A stretch of DNA of 64,000 nt, taken from Hyphomicrobiales bacterium. Lineage in GTDB: Bacteria; Pseudomonadota; Alphaproteobacteria; Rhizobiales; Devosiaceae. A program made the translations under genes and the position numbers. A model generated the notes under the pieces. It searched no databases, had not been told where the DNA came from, and worked only from the letters and a program-made list of their open reading frames with translations. This document shows, in pieces, positions 54,879 through 64,000 of the stretch. The stretch spans positions 1 to 64,000 of the forward strand of contig UCAU01000002.1 of NCBI GenBank assembly GCA_900470445.1, written 5' to 3'. The number at the start of each line of letters is the position of its first letter. The first letter of the stretch is position 1.

Positions 54879-55358
54879 CTAGCCCTGCGCTTCCTTGTCC
54901 TTGTCGAACTCCAGCAATTCCACCATCACGCCCAGGTCCTTGACCGTATCGTAATAGGCATAGCGGCCGTGGCTGCCGTCGAACTCGCCCCGTTGCAAAA
55001 GCTTATGACCCTTGGACTCCAGATAAGCGTCGCGCTTGGTCAGGTTCCTTGTGCGGAAAGCGATGTGGTGACAGCCGGGACCCTTCTGCTCAAGCAGGTC
55101 GCGCCAGGCGCTCTTTTCAGGACCGGGCTGTAGGAACTCCACGTCGATGTTGCCGAACTTGAACATCATGATGCGGCAGCCGACATTGGCGGGCTTGCCG
55201 TGGTAAATGGCCTTGGCCTCGTGGGACTCGGCCGCCTTGCCTTCCTTGGGCAGGGGCTTGCCGGTGAGGTCGGAAAACCACTGTGCGGATTTCACCACGT
55301 CGTCGGTGACGAAGCAGATCTGCATCACCTCGTCTTCATCAAGCAGGCGCTTGTCCAT
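54879..55358 (-). CDS. VOC-family protein (glyoxalase/dioxygenase-like)
   Basis: 159 residues in the vicinal-oxygen-chelate fold: MQICFVTDDVVKSAQWFSDL, a middle part IDVEFLQPGPEKSAWRDLLE, then GCHHIAFRTRNLTKRDAYLE and VMVELLEFD. The second module shows His (CHHIAF) and Glu (VELLEF) typical of metal ligands. It resembles methylmalonyl-CoA epimerase or hydroxyphenylpyruvate dioxygenase-like members, but the reaction is not determinable. It lies 68 nt downstream of the substrate-binding protein gene in the same direction. Confidence 0.82.
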   Translation of the reverse strand: MDKRLLDEDEVMQICFVTDDVVKSAQWFSDLTGKPLPKEGKAAESHEAKAIYHGKPANVGCRIMMFKFGNIDVEFLQPGPEKSAWRDLLEQKGPGCHHIAFRTRNLTKRDAYLESKGHKLLQRGEFDGSHGRYAYYDTVKDLGVMVELLEFDKDKEAQG

Positions 55359-55426
55359 TTTATGCGGTCCATTCGAATTGAGGGAGGCCGGCGGCCCGAA
55401 GGTCGCCAGCCCAGGGAGGAGGCGTG

Positions 55427-56674
55427 TCAGCCCAGGATGGTCTCGTAGTTTTCATGCATCTGGGCGATGGCGTCTTCGACACTCATGTTGGGATCGCTCC
55501 AGAAGTTGAAGACAACGTTCCAGATCGAATCCTGCCAGTCGGCATCGGCGGTATTGTGCGGGTTTTGCACCTGCTGGGCCGGATCTTCGAGAATGCGCAA
55601 AACCTCGGTGGAGCAGGCGTCGAGGCTTTCAGCGGGCGCATCGAGACGCACCGGGGTCGAACCCTTGGCGGCGGCGAACTTGGCCTGCTCGCCGGGATCA
55701 AGCACTTCGGCTGCGAAGTCCAATTCGGCCGTCTTGACGTCGTCGGTGGTGCCGCCGAGCAGACCCCAGGCATCGACGGTCACCACCACGGCCTGGGCTC
55801 CGGGAATCTCGATGCAGCCGAAGTCCGTACCCGCGACCTTGCCAGCGCCGAGCCATTCGCCCTTCATCCAGTCCCCGTGGATCTGCATCAGCGCCTTGCC
55901 GGTGATGACCTCGTTGGTGGTTTCGTTCCAGGGACGGTTTTGTGCTTCCGGGCCCGCTTCATTGGCAAACAGGCGCAGGGTTTCAAGGGCCTTGGCAAAA
56001 GCCGGATCGTCTAGCGCGGTCGGATCGACCTCCTCGCCATAGAGCTTTTTGTAGATGTTAGGCCCGGCGATAGCCGCGACCAAAGCATGGGTCAGATAGC
56101 CGACCTGGAACGGCTGGCTGCCGACGGCAAGGGGAGCATAGCCGGCCTGGCGGATTTTGGGGAAATCGGCAAACATGGCGTCGACCGACGTCCAGGCGGT
56201 CGGATCGACGCCGGCCGCCTTGGCGACTTCCATGTTGTAATAGACCATGCCGTCGATATGGAGCGCCTGCGGCACCTTGACGATTTCGCCATCGACCGAG
56301 ATCGAAGCAGCGACGGCGGCCGGAAGTTTGTCGACAATGCCCTGCTCAGTGAACCATTGCGTCAGTGGGAAGCCCAGACCCATGCCGGCAATGTCGCGAT
56401 AGACGCCGGGGTTGGATTCCATGAAGACGTTGGGGGGCTGGCCGCCGGTGATCAGGCTCATCAGGTTCACATTGGAGCCGGTATCGTGCGGAATGGCGAT
56501 ATCGGTCCAGACATGGCCCTTGGCTTCAATGCCGGACTTGATGACGTTGAGGGCGGCGATTTCTGGCGGGGCAGACCAGCTGTGATAGATGACCAGGTCC
56601 GTTGCCATGGCACCGAATGAAGCGGTGCTGAGCATGAGGCCAGCGACAATGCCGGTAAGTCTCTTGGTAGACAT
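55427..56674 (-). CDS. ABC transporter substrate-binding protein, carbohydrate (family 1)
   Basis: 415 residues. The signal peptide (MSTKRLTGIVAGLMLSTAS...GAMA-TDL) directs it to the periplasm. The mature start LVIYHSWSAPPEIAALNVIK, the hinge VPQALHIDGMVYYNMEV, GKALMQIHGDWMKGEWLG and APAESLDACSTEVLRILEDP are characteristic of extracellular solute-binding protein family 1 for glucose/galactose-like or oligosaccharide transport. GGGAGAGAG precedes the ATG. It is fourth in the operon after two permeases and the ATPase, an unusual place since these genes often come first. The sugar is not known. Confidence 0.92.
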   Translation of the reverse strand: MSTKRLTGIVAGLMLSTASFGAMATDLVIYHSWSAPPEIAALNVIKSGIEAKGHVWTDIAIPHDTGSNVNLMSLITGGQPPNVFMESNPGVYRDIAGMGLGFPLTQWFTEQGIVDKLPAAVAASISVDGEIVKVPQALHIDGMVYYNMEVAKAAGVDPTAWTSVDAMFADFPKIRQAGYAPLAVGSQPFQVGYLTHALVAAIAGPNIYKKLYGEEVDPTALDDPAFAKALETLRLFANEAGPEAQNRPWNETTNEVITGKALMQIHGDWMKGEWLGAGKVAGTDFGCIEIPGAQAVVVTVDAWGLLGGTTDDVKTAELDFAAEVLDPGEQAKFAAAKGSTPVRLDAPAESLDACSTEVLRILEDPAQQVQNPHNTADADWQDSIWNVVFNFWSDPNMSVEDAIAQMHENYETILG

Positions 56675-56700
56675 CGTTCTCTCTCCCTAGTTATTTTTGC

Positions 56701-57795
<1,095 letters not shown>

Positions 57796-57800
57796 ATCGA

Positions 57801-58703
57801 TCAACCCTTGATGGCGCCGGCGGTAATGCCCTGCACGAAGAGCTTGCCGACGAAGAAATAGATGACGAGGGGTGGAATGGCGGTCAGCAGGGCCGCGGCC
57901 ATGTTGTCGTTGTAGCGAACGGTGCCGGTCGAGATGGTGATGAGGTTGGCCAGGTTGACCGTCATCGGCTGGGCGCCCATGCCGCCAAAGGTCACGCCGA
58001 TCAGGTAGTCGTTCCAGATCGAGGTGATCTGCAGGATCAGCACCACGATCAGGATATTGCCGCTCATGGGCAGGATGATCTCGAAGAAGATCTTCCAGAA
58101 CGAGCCGCTATCCATGATGGCAGCGCTCATGATCTCCTGCGGGATATCCTTGTAATAGTTGCGGAAGATCAGGGTCAGTACCGGCATGGCCAGCACAGCG
58201 TGAATGATCGCCACACCCCAGATGCTGCCATAGACCTTGAGCGTCGCCGTCATCGAGATCAGCGGAAACATAATGATCTGGAACGGCACGAAGGCACAGA
58301 TGAAGAGAATGAAGAGGAAGGTGCCCGCCCATTTGACGTTCCACAGCGCTAGCGCATAGCCGGTGATGATGGACAGCCCGATCGAGAGGATTAGCGACGG
58401 CACGAGGATGAAGACCGAGTTCCAGAACCCGACTTTGAGCCCTTCGCAGCGTGTGCCGGAGCAGGCGGAGTTCCAGGCATGGTCCCAAGCCTCCAGCGTC
58501 CAGATATTGGGCAGCGCAAACATGGCGCCTTCGCGGATCTGGTCCATGGTCTTGAATGAGGTAACGATCACCACATAAAGCGGGATGCAGAAGAACAGCG
58601 CGCAGATCGAGAGGAAGACGATGATGGCGATGGAACGACCCGTAATGGCCTTCTTCTTGCGCGGAAACCAAGGAGCGCTGCGGACCGTGATCTCGCTCAT
58701 CAT
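57801..58703 (-). CDS. Sugar ABC transporter permease, MalG type
   Basis: 300 residues, six membrane helices, with the binding-protein-dependent transport signature EAA loop around [20 protein letters not shown] (about 195-215), which docks onto the ATPase. An N-terminal helix ([20 protein letters not shown]) and the C-terminal [17 protein letters not shown] are typical of MalG/UgpE-like members. It overlaps the upstream permease by 4 nt (ATGA) and is followed after 5 nt by the ATPase gene. Confidence 0.93.
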   Translation of the reverse strand: MMSEITVRSAPWFPRKKKAITGRSIAIIVFLSICALFFCIPLYVVIVTSFKTMDQIREGAMFALPNIWTLEAWDHAWNSACSGTRCEGLKVGFWNSVFILVPSLILSIGLSIITGYALALWNVKWAGTFLFILFICAFVPFQIIMFPLISMTATLKVYGSIWGVAIIHAVLAMPVLTLIFRNYYKDIPQEIMSAAIMDSGSFWKIFFEIILPMSGNILIVVLILQITSIWNDYLIGVTFGGMGAQPMTVNLANLITISTGTVRYNDNMAAALLTAIPPLVIYFFVGKLFVQGITAGAIKG

Positions 58704-59590
58704 GCGGCTCCCGAGCGGCGTTGCTGCCAGGCGGTGAGCAGCACCAGCGGCAGGAAGATCACGGCGGTAATCAGCAGCATCAGCACGGCAGCCGCCGAGG
58801 CAAAGCCGAGATTGCCCTTGGCCGATAGCGCCTGAATGGTGAAATAGGCGGGAACATAGGTGGATTGTCCCGGGCCGCCATTGGTCATGGCGACGATGAC
58901 GTCATAGGCCTTGATCACGCCCAGCGAGAGCAGGATGGCGCAGGTGACGAAGGTAAACTTCATCATCGGGATGATGATCTCGGTATAGAGCTTGAACAGG
59001 CCCACGCCATCGAGGCGGGCGGCGCTCCAGATCTCCGAATTGATGGATTTCAGCCCCGCCAGCATTAGCGCCATGTAGAAGCCGGCGCTCTGCCAGACCG
59101 AGGCGAGGATGACGCCATACATGGCGGTTTCCGGCCGAGCCAGCCAGCTCGCGTTGACCCAGGTGAGGCCGATGGAATGGATGAAATGCTCGGCGCCCAG
59201 TTCGGGATTGAAGATCCAGCGCCAGGCCGCGCCGGTAACGATCAGCGAGATGGCGAGTGGATAGAGAAACACTGTGCGGAACAGGCTTTCGCCGCGTTTT
59301 TCCCGGTCGATCATGGCGGCGAGGATGAAGCCGAAGACGATAGCGAGGGCGCTGCCCAGGCCCAGCACGACCAGGTTTTGCAACGAGATCATCCAGGCGT
59401 CGTCTTTGAACAGCCGCTCGTATTGCCGACCCCATTCGGACCAGTCGATTTCGTATTCGGGCAGGCGGCGGCTGCGCGTCAGCGACAGGTACACCGTCCA
59501 AAGGATGGCGCCGATAAAGGCGACCAAAGTCACCAGTCCAGCCGGCACCAATGCCAGTTGGGGTGACCATCGGCTCCACCGAAAGGTCAT
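58700..59590 (-). CDS. Sugar ABC transporter permease, MalF/UgpA type
   Basis: 296 residues from ATG 59590, with GGAGG 6 nt upstream (two in-frame starts further upstream are too close to or before this site). Six membrane helices; EAA loop AARLDGVGLFKLYTEIIIPM. GGPGQSTYVPAYFTIQ near the C-terminus is the usual MalF-type periplasmic loop. It is the first gene of the transport operon and is divergent from the aldo/keto reductase gene. The 190-bp gap should hold both promoters and the LacI operator. Confidence 0.93.
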   Translation of the reverse strand: MTFRWSRWSPQLALVPAGLVTLVAFIGAILWTVYLSLTRSRRLPEYEIDWSEWGRQYERLFKDDAWMISLQNLVVLGLGSALAIVFGFILAAMIDREKRGESLFRTVFLYPLAISLIVTGAAWRWIFNPELGAEHFIHSIGLTWVNASWLARPETAMYGVILASVWQSAGFYMALMLAGLKSINSEIWSAARLDGVGLFKLYTEIIIPMMKFTFVTCAILLSLGVIKAYDVIVAMTNGGPGQSTYVPAYFTIQALSAKGNLGFASAAAVLMLLITAVIFLPLVLLTAWQQRRSGAA

Positions 59591-59782
59591 GCTCATCCTC
59601 CCTTGCACGTCGCGACGGATTATTCCGCTCTTCGCCGTGTCGGCTCTTGCAGGCAGTATTATCGTTAAACTAGGTTCATGCGGAACGATCCGTCAATAGA
59701 TTTTTCGCTTGCCGGATGCGTGTTTTGATCGGCCAATGGTCCCAACAAGCTGCCAGGGAATGTGGTTTCGCGGAGGAAAATT

Positions 59783-60595
59783 ATGCAAAATCAATATGAT
59801 ATACCGCATATGGGCTTCGGCACTTATGGCCGCCAAGGCGAGGCCGGCATTGCGGCGATGCTGGTGGCGCTGGAGACGGGCTATCGCCACCTCGACACCG
59901 CCCAGGATTACGGGACGGAAAAAGAGGTGGGTCAGGCCGTCAGGCGCTCGGGGCTCGACCGCGCCGATATCTTCGTCACCACCAAGATCGCCACCGGCAA
60001 TCTAGGTTCCGGAGCTCTCGTTCCATCGCTCCGGCAAAGCCTCGACAATCTGCAACTGGACCGGCTTGACCTGACGCTGATCCACTGGCCCTCGCCCAAC
60101 GATGCCGTGCCGCTGCCGGTCTATATCGAGCAATTGGCCCAAGCCCATGCCCTCGGCCTGACCCGGCTGGTCGGTGTTTCAAACTTCACCATTCGCATGC
60201 TGGAACAGGCGCAGGGCATTCTCGGCGACCTCAGAATCGCCAACAACCAATTCGAACTCAACCCGCTGCTGCAGAACAAGAAGCTGGCAAACTACTGCAC
60301 CGGAAGAGGAATTTCCGTAACCTGCTACCTGCCGATCGCCCGCGGCATTCTCGGCGACGTCCCGGTCATTGCCGAAATCGCGGCCCGTCACGGCGCGACG
60401 CCGGAGCAGGTTGCCCTGGCCTTCGAATTCGCCAAGGGCTACATCGCCATCCCCACATCGAGCAAGGCGGACCGCATCCGCTCCAACTATTTGGCGACCA
60501 AACTGGTGCTGTCCGAGGCCGAAATCGCAACCATCGAAACGGTGGACCGAGGTCAACGTGTCATCGATCCGGCCTGGGGACCCGACTGGGACTGA
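59783..60595 (+). CDS. Aldo/keto reductase
   Basis: 270 residues from ATG 59783 (GGAGG 7 nt upstream). NAD(P)H-dependent reduction of aldehydes or ketones, or the reverse. The catalytic tetrad is complete: Asp38 and Tyr43 in HLDTAQDYGTE, Lys68 in VTTKIATG, His101 in TLIHWP. Cofactor region IAIPTSSKADRIRSN near the C-terminus has the expected K-S-x-x-x-R-like spacing. It is divergent from the sugar ABC operon and in the same direction as the VOC and LacI genes, so it probably acts on the transported sugar or derived aldose. Confidence 0.92.
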   Translation: MQNQYDIPHMGFGTYGRQGEAGIAAMLVALETGYRHLDTAQDYGTEKEVGQAVRRSGLDRADIFVTTKIATGNLGSGALVPSLRQSLDNLQLDRLDLTLIHWPSPNDAVPLPVYIEQLAQAHALGLTRLVGVSNFTIRMLEQAQGILGDLRIANNQFELNPLLQNKKLANYCTGRGISVTCYLPIARGILGDVPVIAEIAARHGATPEQVALAFEFAKGYIAIPTSSKADRIRSNYLATKLVLSEAEIATIETVDRGQRVIDPAWGPDWD

Positions 60596-60752
60596 GATGG
60601 TTTGGGACTGTTGACAACGTCGCGGCTTGGGATAATACCTGTCGTATTAACGTTCCTATAAAGGGCTCGCCTCACTGACATGTCGGGGCGGTCCGCTGGC
60701 CTGTCGCCAGCGGAAACGTAGAGGCATGGCCGCAATGTCGGCGGGAGGAATT

Positions 60753-61196
60753 ATGAAGGGCATTACCAGTCTGGGGCATGTGGCGATCAATGTGATCGAT
60801 CTCGAAAAATCGCTGGATTACTACGTCAACAAGCTCGGCTTTCCCGAAATGCTGCGGCTCAAGCGCGATGATGGCGAGACCTGGCTGGTCTATCTGCGCA
60901 TCACCGACGAGCAATATCTGGAGATTTTTCCCGGCGCTGAAAACGACCGGGCGCCGGCTAGTTGGCACACCAACGGCATGACCCACATGTGCTGGACTAT
61001 CGACGATCTCGATGCCACCTGCGACCGCATCAAAGCAGCCGGTATCACCCTATTGTCCGAACCTAAGGCCGGCCTTGACGGCAACCGCCAGGCCTGGCTG
61101 GAGGATCCCGACGGCAATCGCATCGAACTGATGGAAATGCACCCGGACTGCCTGCAATATCAGGCCATCAGGCGTCTGCACGCAGAAGGCGTCTAG
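60753..61196 (+). CDS. VOC-family protein (lactoylglutathione lyase-like)
   Basis: 147 residues from ATG 60753 (GGAGG 6 nt upstream; longer in-frame start at 60726 lacks one). The fold has two modules: SLGHVAINVIDLEKSLDYYV (first metal His), WLVYLRITDEQYLEIFPG (Glu), THMCWTIDDLDATCDRIK (His) and LEDPDGNRIELMEMHP (Glu). All four glyoxalase-type metal ligands seem present, unlike the more divergent VOC protein at 54879. It presumably isomerises or cleaves a small sugar-derived substrate. Confidence 0.87.
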   Translation: MKGITSLGHVAINVIDLEKSLDYYVNKLGFPEMLRLKRDDGETWLVYLRITDEQYLEIFPGAENDRAPASWHTNGMTHMCWTIDDLDATCDRIKAAGITLLSEPKAGLDGNRQAWLEDPDGNRIELMEMHPDCLQYQAIRRLHAEGV

Positions 61197-61316
61197 TTTA
61201 TCGACGGTTCTGGTGTCTATTGTCGCCCATGGTTTTGATCTTCTCTTGTCCGCCCTGTAAATCCGCTTTTTGGGTAGCATGCGCCGCTCATCCGGCGTGT
61301 CGGGTAGGTTGAGATC

Positions 61317-62339
61317 ATGGGCAAATCCACCGTTCGCTTGAAGGACATCGCTGACAAGACCGGATTTTCGGTCAATACGGTGTCGTTGGCCCTGCGCCAG
61401 AGCCCACGCATTCCCGAAGAGACCTCGATCCGCATCCGCGAAGCGGCTGAAGCCCTCAATTATCTGCCCAACCATGTCGCCAAGTCGCTGGTCAGCCGCG
61501 AAACCAAGACCATTGGCCTGGTGCTGACCGATATCACCAACCCGGCTTTGACGCAGGTGGCCCAGGCGGTCGAGATGACCTTGTCGGAGCGCGGCTATTC
61601 CACCCTCTTTGCGACGTCCAACAATGATCTCGACGAGGAAAAGCGCGTTATCGAAATGTTCCGCTCCCGCCAGGTGGACGGCATGCTGATCTATCCGCGC
61701 AGCCATCGCGAGCTTGAGCATATTCGTCGGCTGCGACGCGCGAACTACCCCGTGGTCCTGCTCGTGGGCGACCCCGATGCGGGGATCGACGCCGTTTGCA
61801 TCGACGAGCGGCGCGGCGCTTATCGCGCCGTGCGCCATCTCATCGATATCGGCCATAGCCGGATCGGTATCATCGATACGTCCAATGCCAAGGGGAATCT
61901 CGAAAAACGCGATGGCTATGAGCAGGCACACAAGGAAGCCGGCCTCACGGTCGATGGTGACCTACTCGCTGATCCCATGGGCAATACCGTCATCCGCGGC
62001 TATTGGGCCATGGATCGCCTGATGAGCATGCCTGTGCGCCCGACTGCGGTGTTTGCGGCCAATGACTCTCTCGCCATTGGGGCGCTGCGCTGGACGCAGA
62101 AGAACAACCTGCGGGTGCCCAAGGACGTCGCCATTATCGGCTTCGATAATATCGAATTTGCCGAGCATGCGGCGACACCGATCTCATCGGTCAAATACGA
62201 AGTCGATATGGTGACCGAGTTGGCCGTTGAGCGCCTGCTGCAATTGATCGCCGCGCCCGATGGTCTGCCCGAACCGCGGGTCACCATGATCGATCCCGAA
62301 CTGATCGTGCGCGACAGCACCGCGGGCAGGGGAGATTAG
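61317..62339 (+). CDS. LacI-family transcriptional regulator
   Basis: 340 residues. Helix-turn-helix and hinge at the N-terminus: VRLKDIADKTGFSVNTVSLA, LNYLPNHVAKSLVSRETKTI (hinge helix about 50-62). A periplasmic-binding-like effector domain follows (IGLVLTDITNPALTQVAQAV; AVFAANDSLAIGALRW; VAIIGFDNIEFAEHAATPIS). It likely represses the divergent ABC operon and the AKR-VOC genes until the sugar or a metabolite binds. CGTTAA-cored motifs upstream of malF and of the VOC gene are tentative operator candidates. Confidence 0.94.
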   Translation: MGKSTVRLKDIADKTGFSVNTVSLALRQSPRIPEETSIRIREAAEALNYLPNHVAKSLVSRETKTIGLVLTDITNPALTQVAQAVEMTLSERGYSTLFATSNNDLDEEKRVIEMFRSRQVDGMLIYPRSHRELEHIRRLRRANYPVVLLVGDPDAGIDAVCIDERRGAYRAVRHLIDIGHSRIGIIDTSNAKGNLEKRDGYEQAHKEAGLTVDGDLLADPMGNTVIRGYWAMDRLMSMPVRPTAVFAANDSLAIGALRWTQKNNLRVPKDVAIIGFDNIEFAEHAATPISSVKYEVDMVTELAVERLLQLIAAPDGLPEPRVTMIDPELIVRDSTAGRGD

Positions 62340-62673
62340 CCAGGCATCGACGCAGTTTTGTTTTTTGCCCCTGAATCTCGCCCAACCGACGAACGAGCCT
62401 GAGATTTTGCCGGTCATCAGCGTTCGAGATAAACGAACATCGGATATCTATCGTTCGCATAATGTATCTTATGGAACTGACGCAACATACTGATATTGCT
62501 GTACTATTTTAAAGCGCAGCTATAGCGGCATACGGTAGATGTCGCAACACTACCTTTCTGGCACTCTCCAGCATGCTCTGCATGCGTTTCGCCAAGCATC
62601 GGCCAATCGAAATTTTGTGGAGTCCGCGACCCCTCTGCAGCCAGCCCAATGGCCGCTTTCGGTAGGCCTCATT
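62340..62673. other. Intergenic region between convergent lacI-type and lysR-type genes
   Basis: About 330 bases including an AT-rich part (62430-62520). No supported gene, repeat or RNA was found. Short open frames on both strands have no ribosome binding site. Confidence 0.45.
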
Positions 62674-63552
62674 CTACCTCAGGGACCGCGCCATCTCTAT
62701 TATCTCGTCTCGATTTGCAGTTGGATCTTCCTTGTTCCAAGCGATGGACAGGCCGACACTAAAATCGACCCCCTCCACATTTCGGAAAATGACATCGCGA
62801 TTGGGCAGTTCCTGCATCCACTCGGGCACAAATCCCACCCCAAGGCCCGACGCAACCAATGAGAAAAGCGATAGGGTGTCGTCACAAGTGTATGCAATGC
62901 TGCCGAGCAGATCTTGCTCTCGGAACATCTGGTAGAAATAGTCTTCGGTATAAGAGAGGTTCGACCTTGCAAACGCGATAATCTTTTGTGGTCGCAGATC
63001 GTCGATCGTGAGTTTGGGCAATCGCGCGAGCGCGGTGTCCTCGGCCATAGCAAGAACATACCGCTCATGGCCAATCCCTAGGCATCGTAGTGAGCCCAGA
63101 TTTTCCAGGGGCCGGATGAAGCCGACATTCACATTGCCCGCTTCGATTTCACGGATGATCGTTTCACTGGTGCCGGTCCGGACATGGATTTTTACATCAG
63201 GAAAGCGCCGGCCGATTTTGGCCAGGAAGGCCGGCAATACGCCAAAAGTGGCGGGATAAATTGTGCCAATCGTGAGCTTTTTCAGGTCTTTCCCTGCAAT
63301 GGCCTGGGTGACCAAGCGCGAGTTTTCGAGGTCTGCCAATATTCTTCGGCTCCGCTCATAGAAAACGGCGCCCGCTTTGGTCAGTTGAACCCGGCGCGTC
63401 GTGCGGATCAGCAGTTGAACACCAAGATCGCGCTCAAGGTTCTGGATTTGTAGGCTCAGCCCTGGCTGAGCGACGTTGAACCGTGCGGCAGCTCGTCCGA
63501 AATTCAGTTCTTCGGCAAGGGCAACGAAAAAGGAAAGCTGACGAAGTTCCAT
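62674..63552 (-). CDS. LysR-family transcriptional regulator
   Basis: 292 residues. Winged helix-turn-helix at the N-terminus: MELRQLSFFVALAEELNFGR then AAARFNVAQPGLSLQIQNLE and FYERSRRIL. The substrate-binding domain covers about 90-290 (LTIGTIYPATFGVLPAFLAK; VGFIRP; CDDTLSLFSLVASGLGVGFV), resembling the BenM/CatM-like subgroup. Targets of LysR regulators are usually divergently adjacent, but upstream of this gene (63553-64000) no gene could be supported, so the regulon is unknown. Confidence 0.93.
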   Translation of the reverse strand: MELRQLSFFVALAEELNFGRAAARFNVAQPGLSLQIQNLERDLGVQLLIRTTRRVQLTKAGAVFYERSRRILADLENSRLVTQAIAGKDLKKLTIGTIYPATFGVLPAFLAKIGRRFPDVKIHVRTGTSETIIREIEAGNVNVGFIRPLENLGSLRCLGIGHERYVLAMAEDTALARLPKLTIDDLRPQKIIAFARSNLSYTEDYFYQMFREQDLLGSIAYTCDDTLSLFSLVASGLGVGFVPEWMQELPNRDVIFRNVEGVDFSVGLSIAWNKEDPTANRDEIIEMARSLR

Positions 63553-64000
63553 TGCGATCTGTGGCCCAGCCAGGGACTTATATTCTTTGCAGTATGAAAG
63601 TGTGCAATTGATAAATCAACCGTCTACTCGGACTTCTCGGCCCTGGGGATGGTGACGTCGGCACTCGTATCGCTGGCCTGCTCGCAGCGTACGGGCCATG
63701 GTGGTCCCCATGGTGGAGCCTTCGCTTTAACGGCCAGTGACAGACCAACCGGACCCAAACATCCATTAGCAGCATCCAGCTGCCGGCCGGAGGTCAGCGC
63801 ATAATCAGGGGTTTTCACACAGCCTCGGTTTGTTGCCGACTGGCTGCTTTCACATTGTGCCAGTGCCGAGTCAGAGCTCGAAATAGGCTGACATAACCCC
63901 GAAGACTTTGAGTGGTGGGCAATCGAGCAACGTCGCGATCCCCGCGGCGAAAGCGCTAACATATTCGTGCACACCGAAATTTATCGTTGTGTCTTGATTT
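63553..64000. other. Gene-free end of the window
   Basis: About 450 bases with only short, protein-unlike frames. The segment GGGGTTTTCACACAGCCTC (63811-63829) resembles sequences I associate with ends of IS elements in proteobacteria, but no inverted partner or transposase is visible. The lysR promoter should be near 63560-63650. Confidence 0.35.

Noticed and set aside
63624..63974. 116-residue minus-strand frame at the window end
   Set aside because: Low-complexity Ser/Pro-rich composition, no ribosome binding site, and possible IS-end sequence in the middle.

Overview
The window reads as chromosome of an alphaproteobacterium of the order Hyphomicrobiales (Rhizobiales), Devosia-like in flavour. 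Inference from gene content: a Ti-type traG-D-C / traA-F-B transfer module with oriT, an HWE-family histidine kinase, a chemoreceptor ending in a rhizobial DWxEF-type tail, a UgpC/MsmK-type sugar ABC operon with a LacI regulator, DUF892, DUF72 and WGR proteins, and uniformly GC-rich coding sequence. No rRNA, tRNA or CRISPR array was seen.

Layout. 1-1.5 kb: end of a phage-like lysis cassette (endolysin C-terminus and small membrane proteins). 2.3-6.3 kb: a Cache chemoreceptor, an unknown protein and a GNAT acetyltransferase. 6.3-7.1 kb: gene debris and one copy of an 83-bp dispersed repeat (second copy near 19.5 kb). 7.1-11.6 kb: a 1505-residue autotransporter with alternating Ig-like and Fn3 repeats. 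11.8-14.4 kb: a gene graveyard with tails of a GH42 beta-galactosidase and a methyltransferase, a truncated IS66 element, an apparently intact Phd/PemK-type toxin-antitoxin pair, and fragments of ArdC-like and CopG-type genes. 14.5-21 kb: fatty acid desaturase, an internally duplicated protein, cold shock protein, methyltransferase, an ArsR-SRPBCC-DHFR-like operon, and a divergent DUF1772/TetR pair.

21.4-35.5 kb is the most striking block. A 2752-residue DUF11-repeat protein is coupled (3-nt gap) to a 1146-residue outer-membrane beta-barrel protein and followed by three secreted proteins of unknown function. It looks like a dedicated cell-surface system. 35.7-44.4 kb holds housekeeping and signalling genes: DUF892, DUF72, a decayed cydB-cydX remnant, an HWE kinase, RsgA, and a divergent c-di-GMP pair (HD-GYP and GAF-GGDEF-EAL).

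44.9-53.9 kb is a mobile region: DUF736, a doubly broken VapBC pair, a WGR protein, the coupling protein TraG, TraD, TraC, a Ti-like oriT, relaxase-helicase TraA, TraF peptidase and TraB. No mating-pair (trb) or replication genes are in the window, so this part alone encodes DNA processing and coupling only. 54-62.3 kb is a carbohydrate uptake locus: an ABC operon on the minus strand ending in a VOC protein and a sugar-phosphate isomerase-like protein, facing a plus-strand aldo/keto reductase, VOC protein and LacI regulator. A LysR regulator closes the window.
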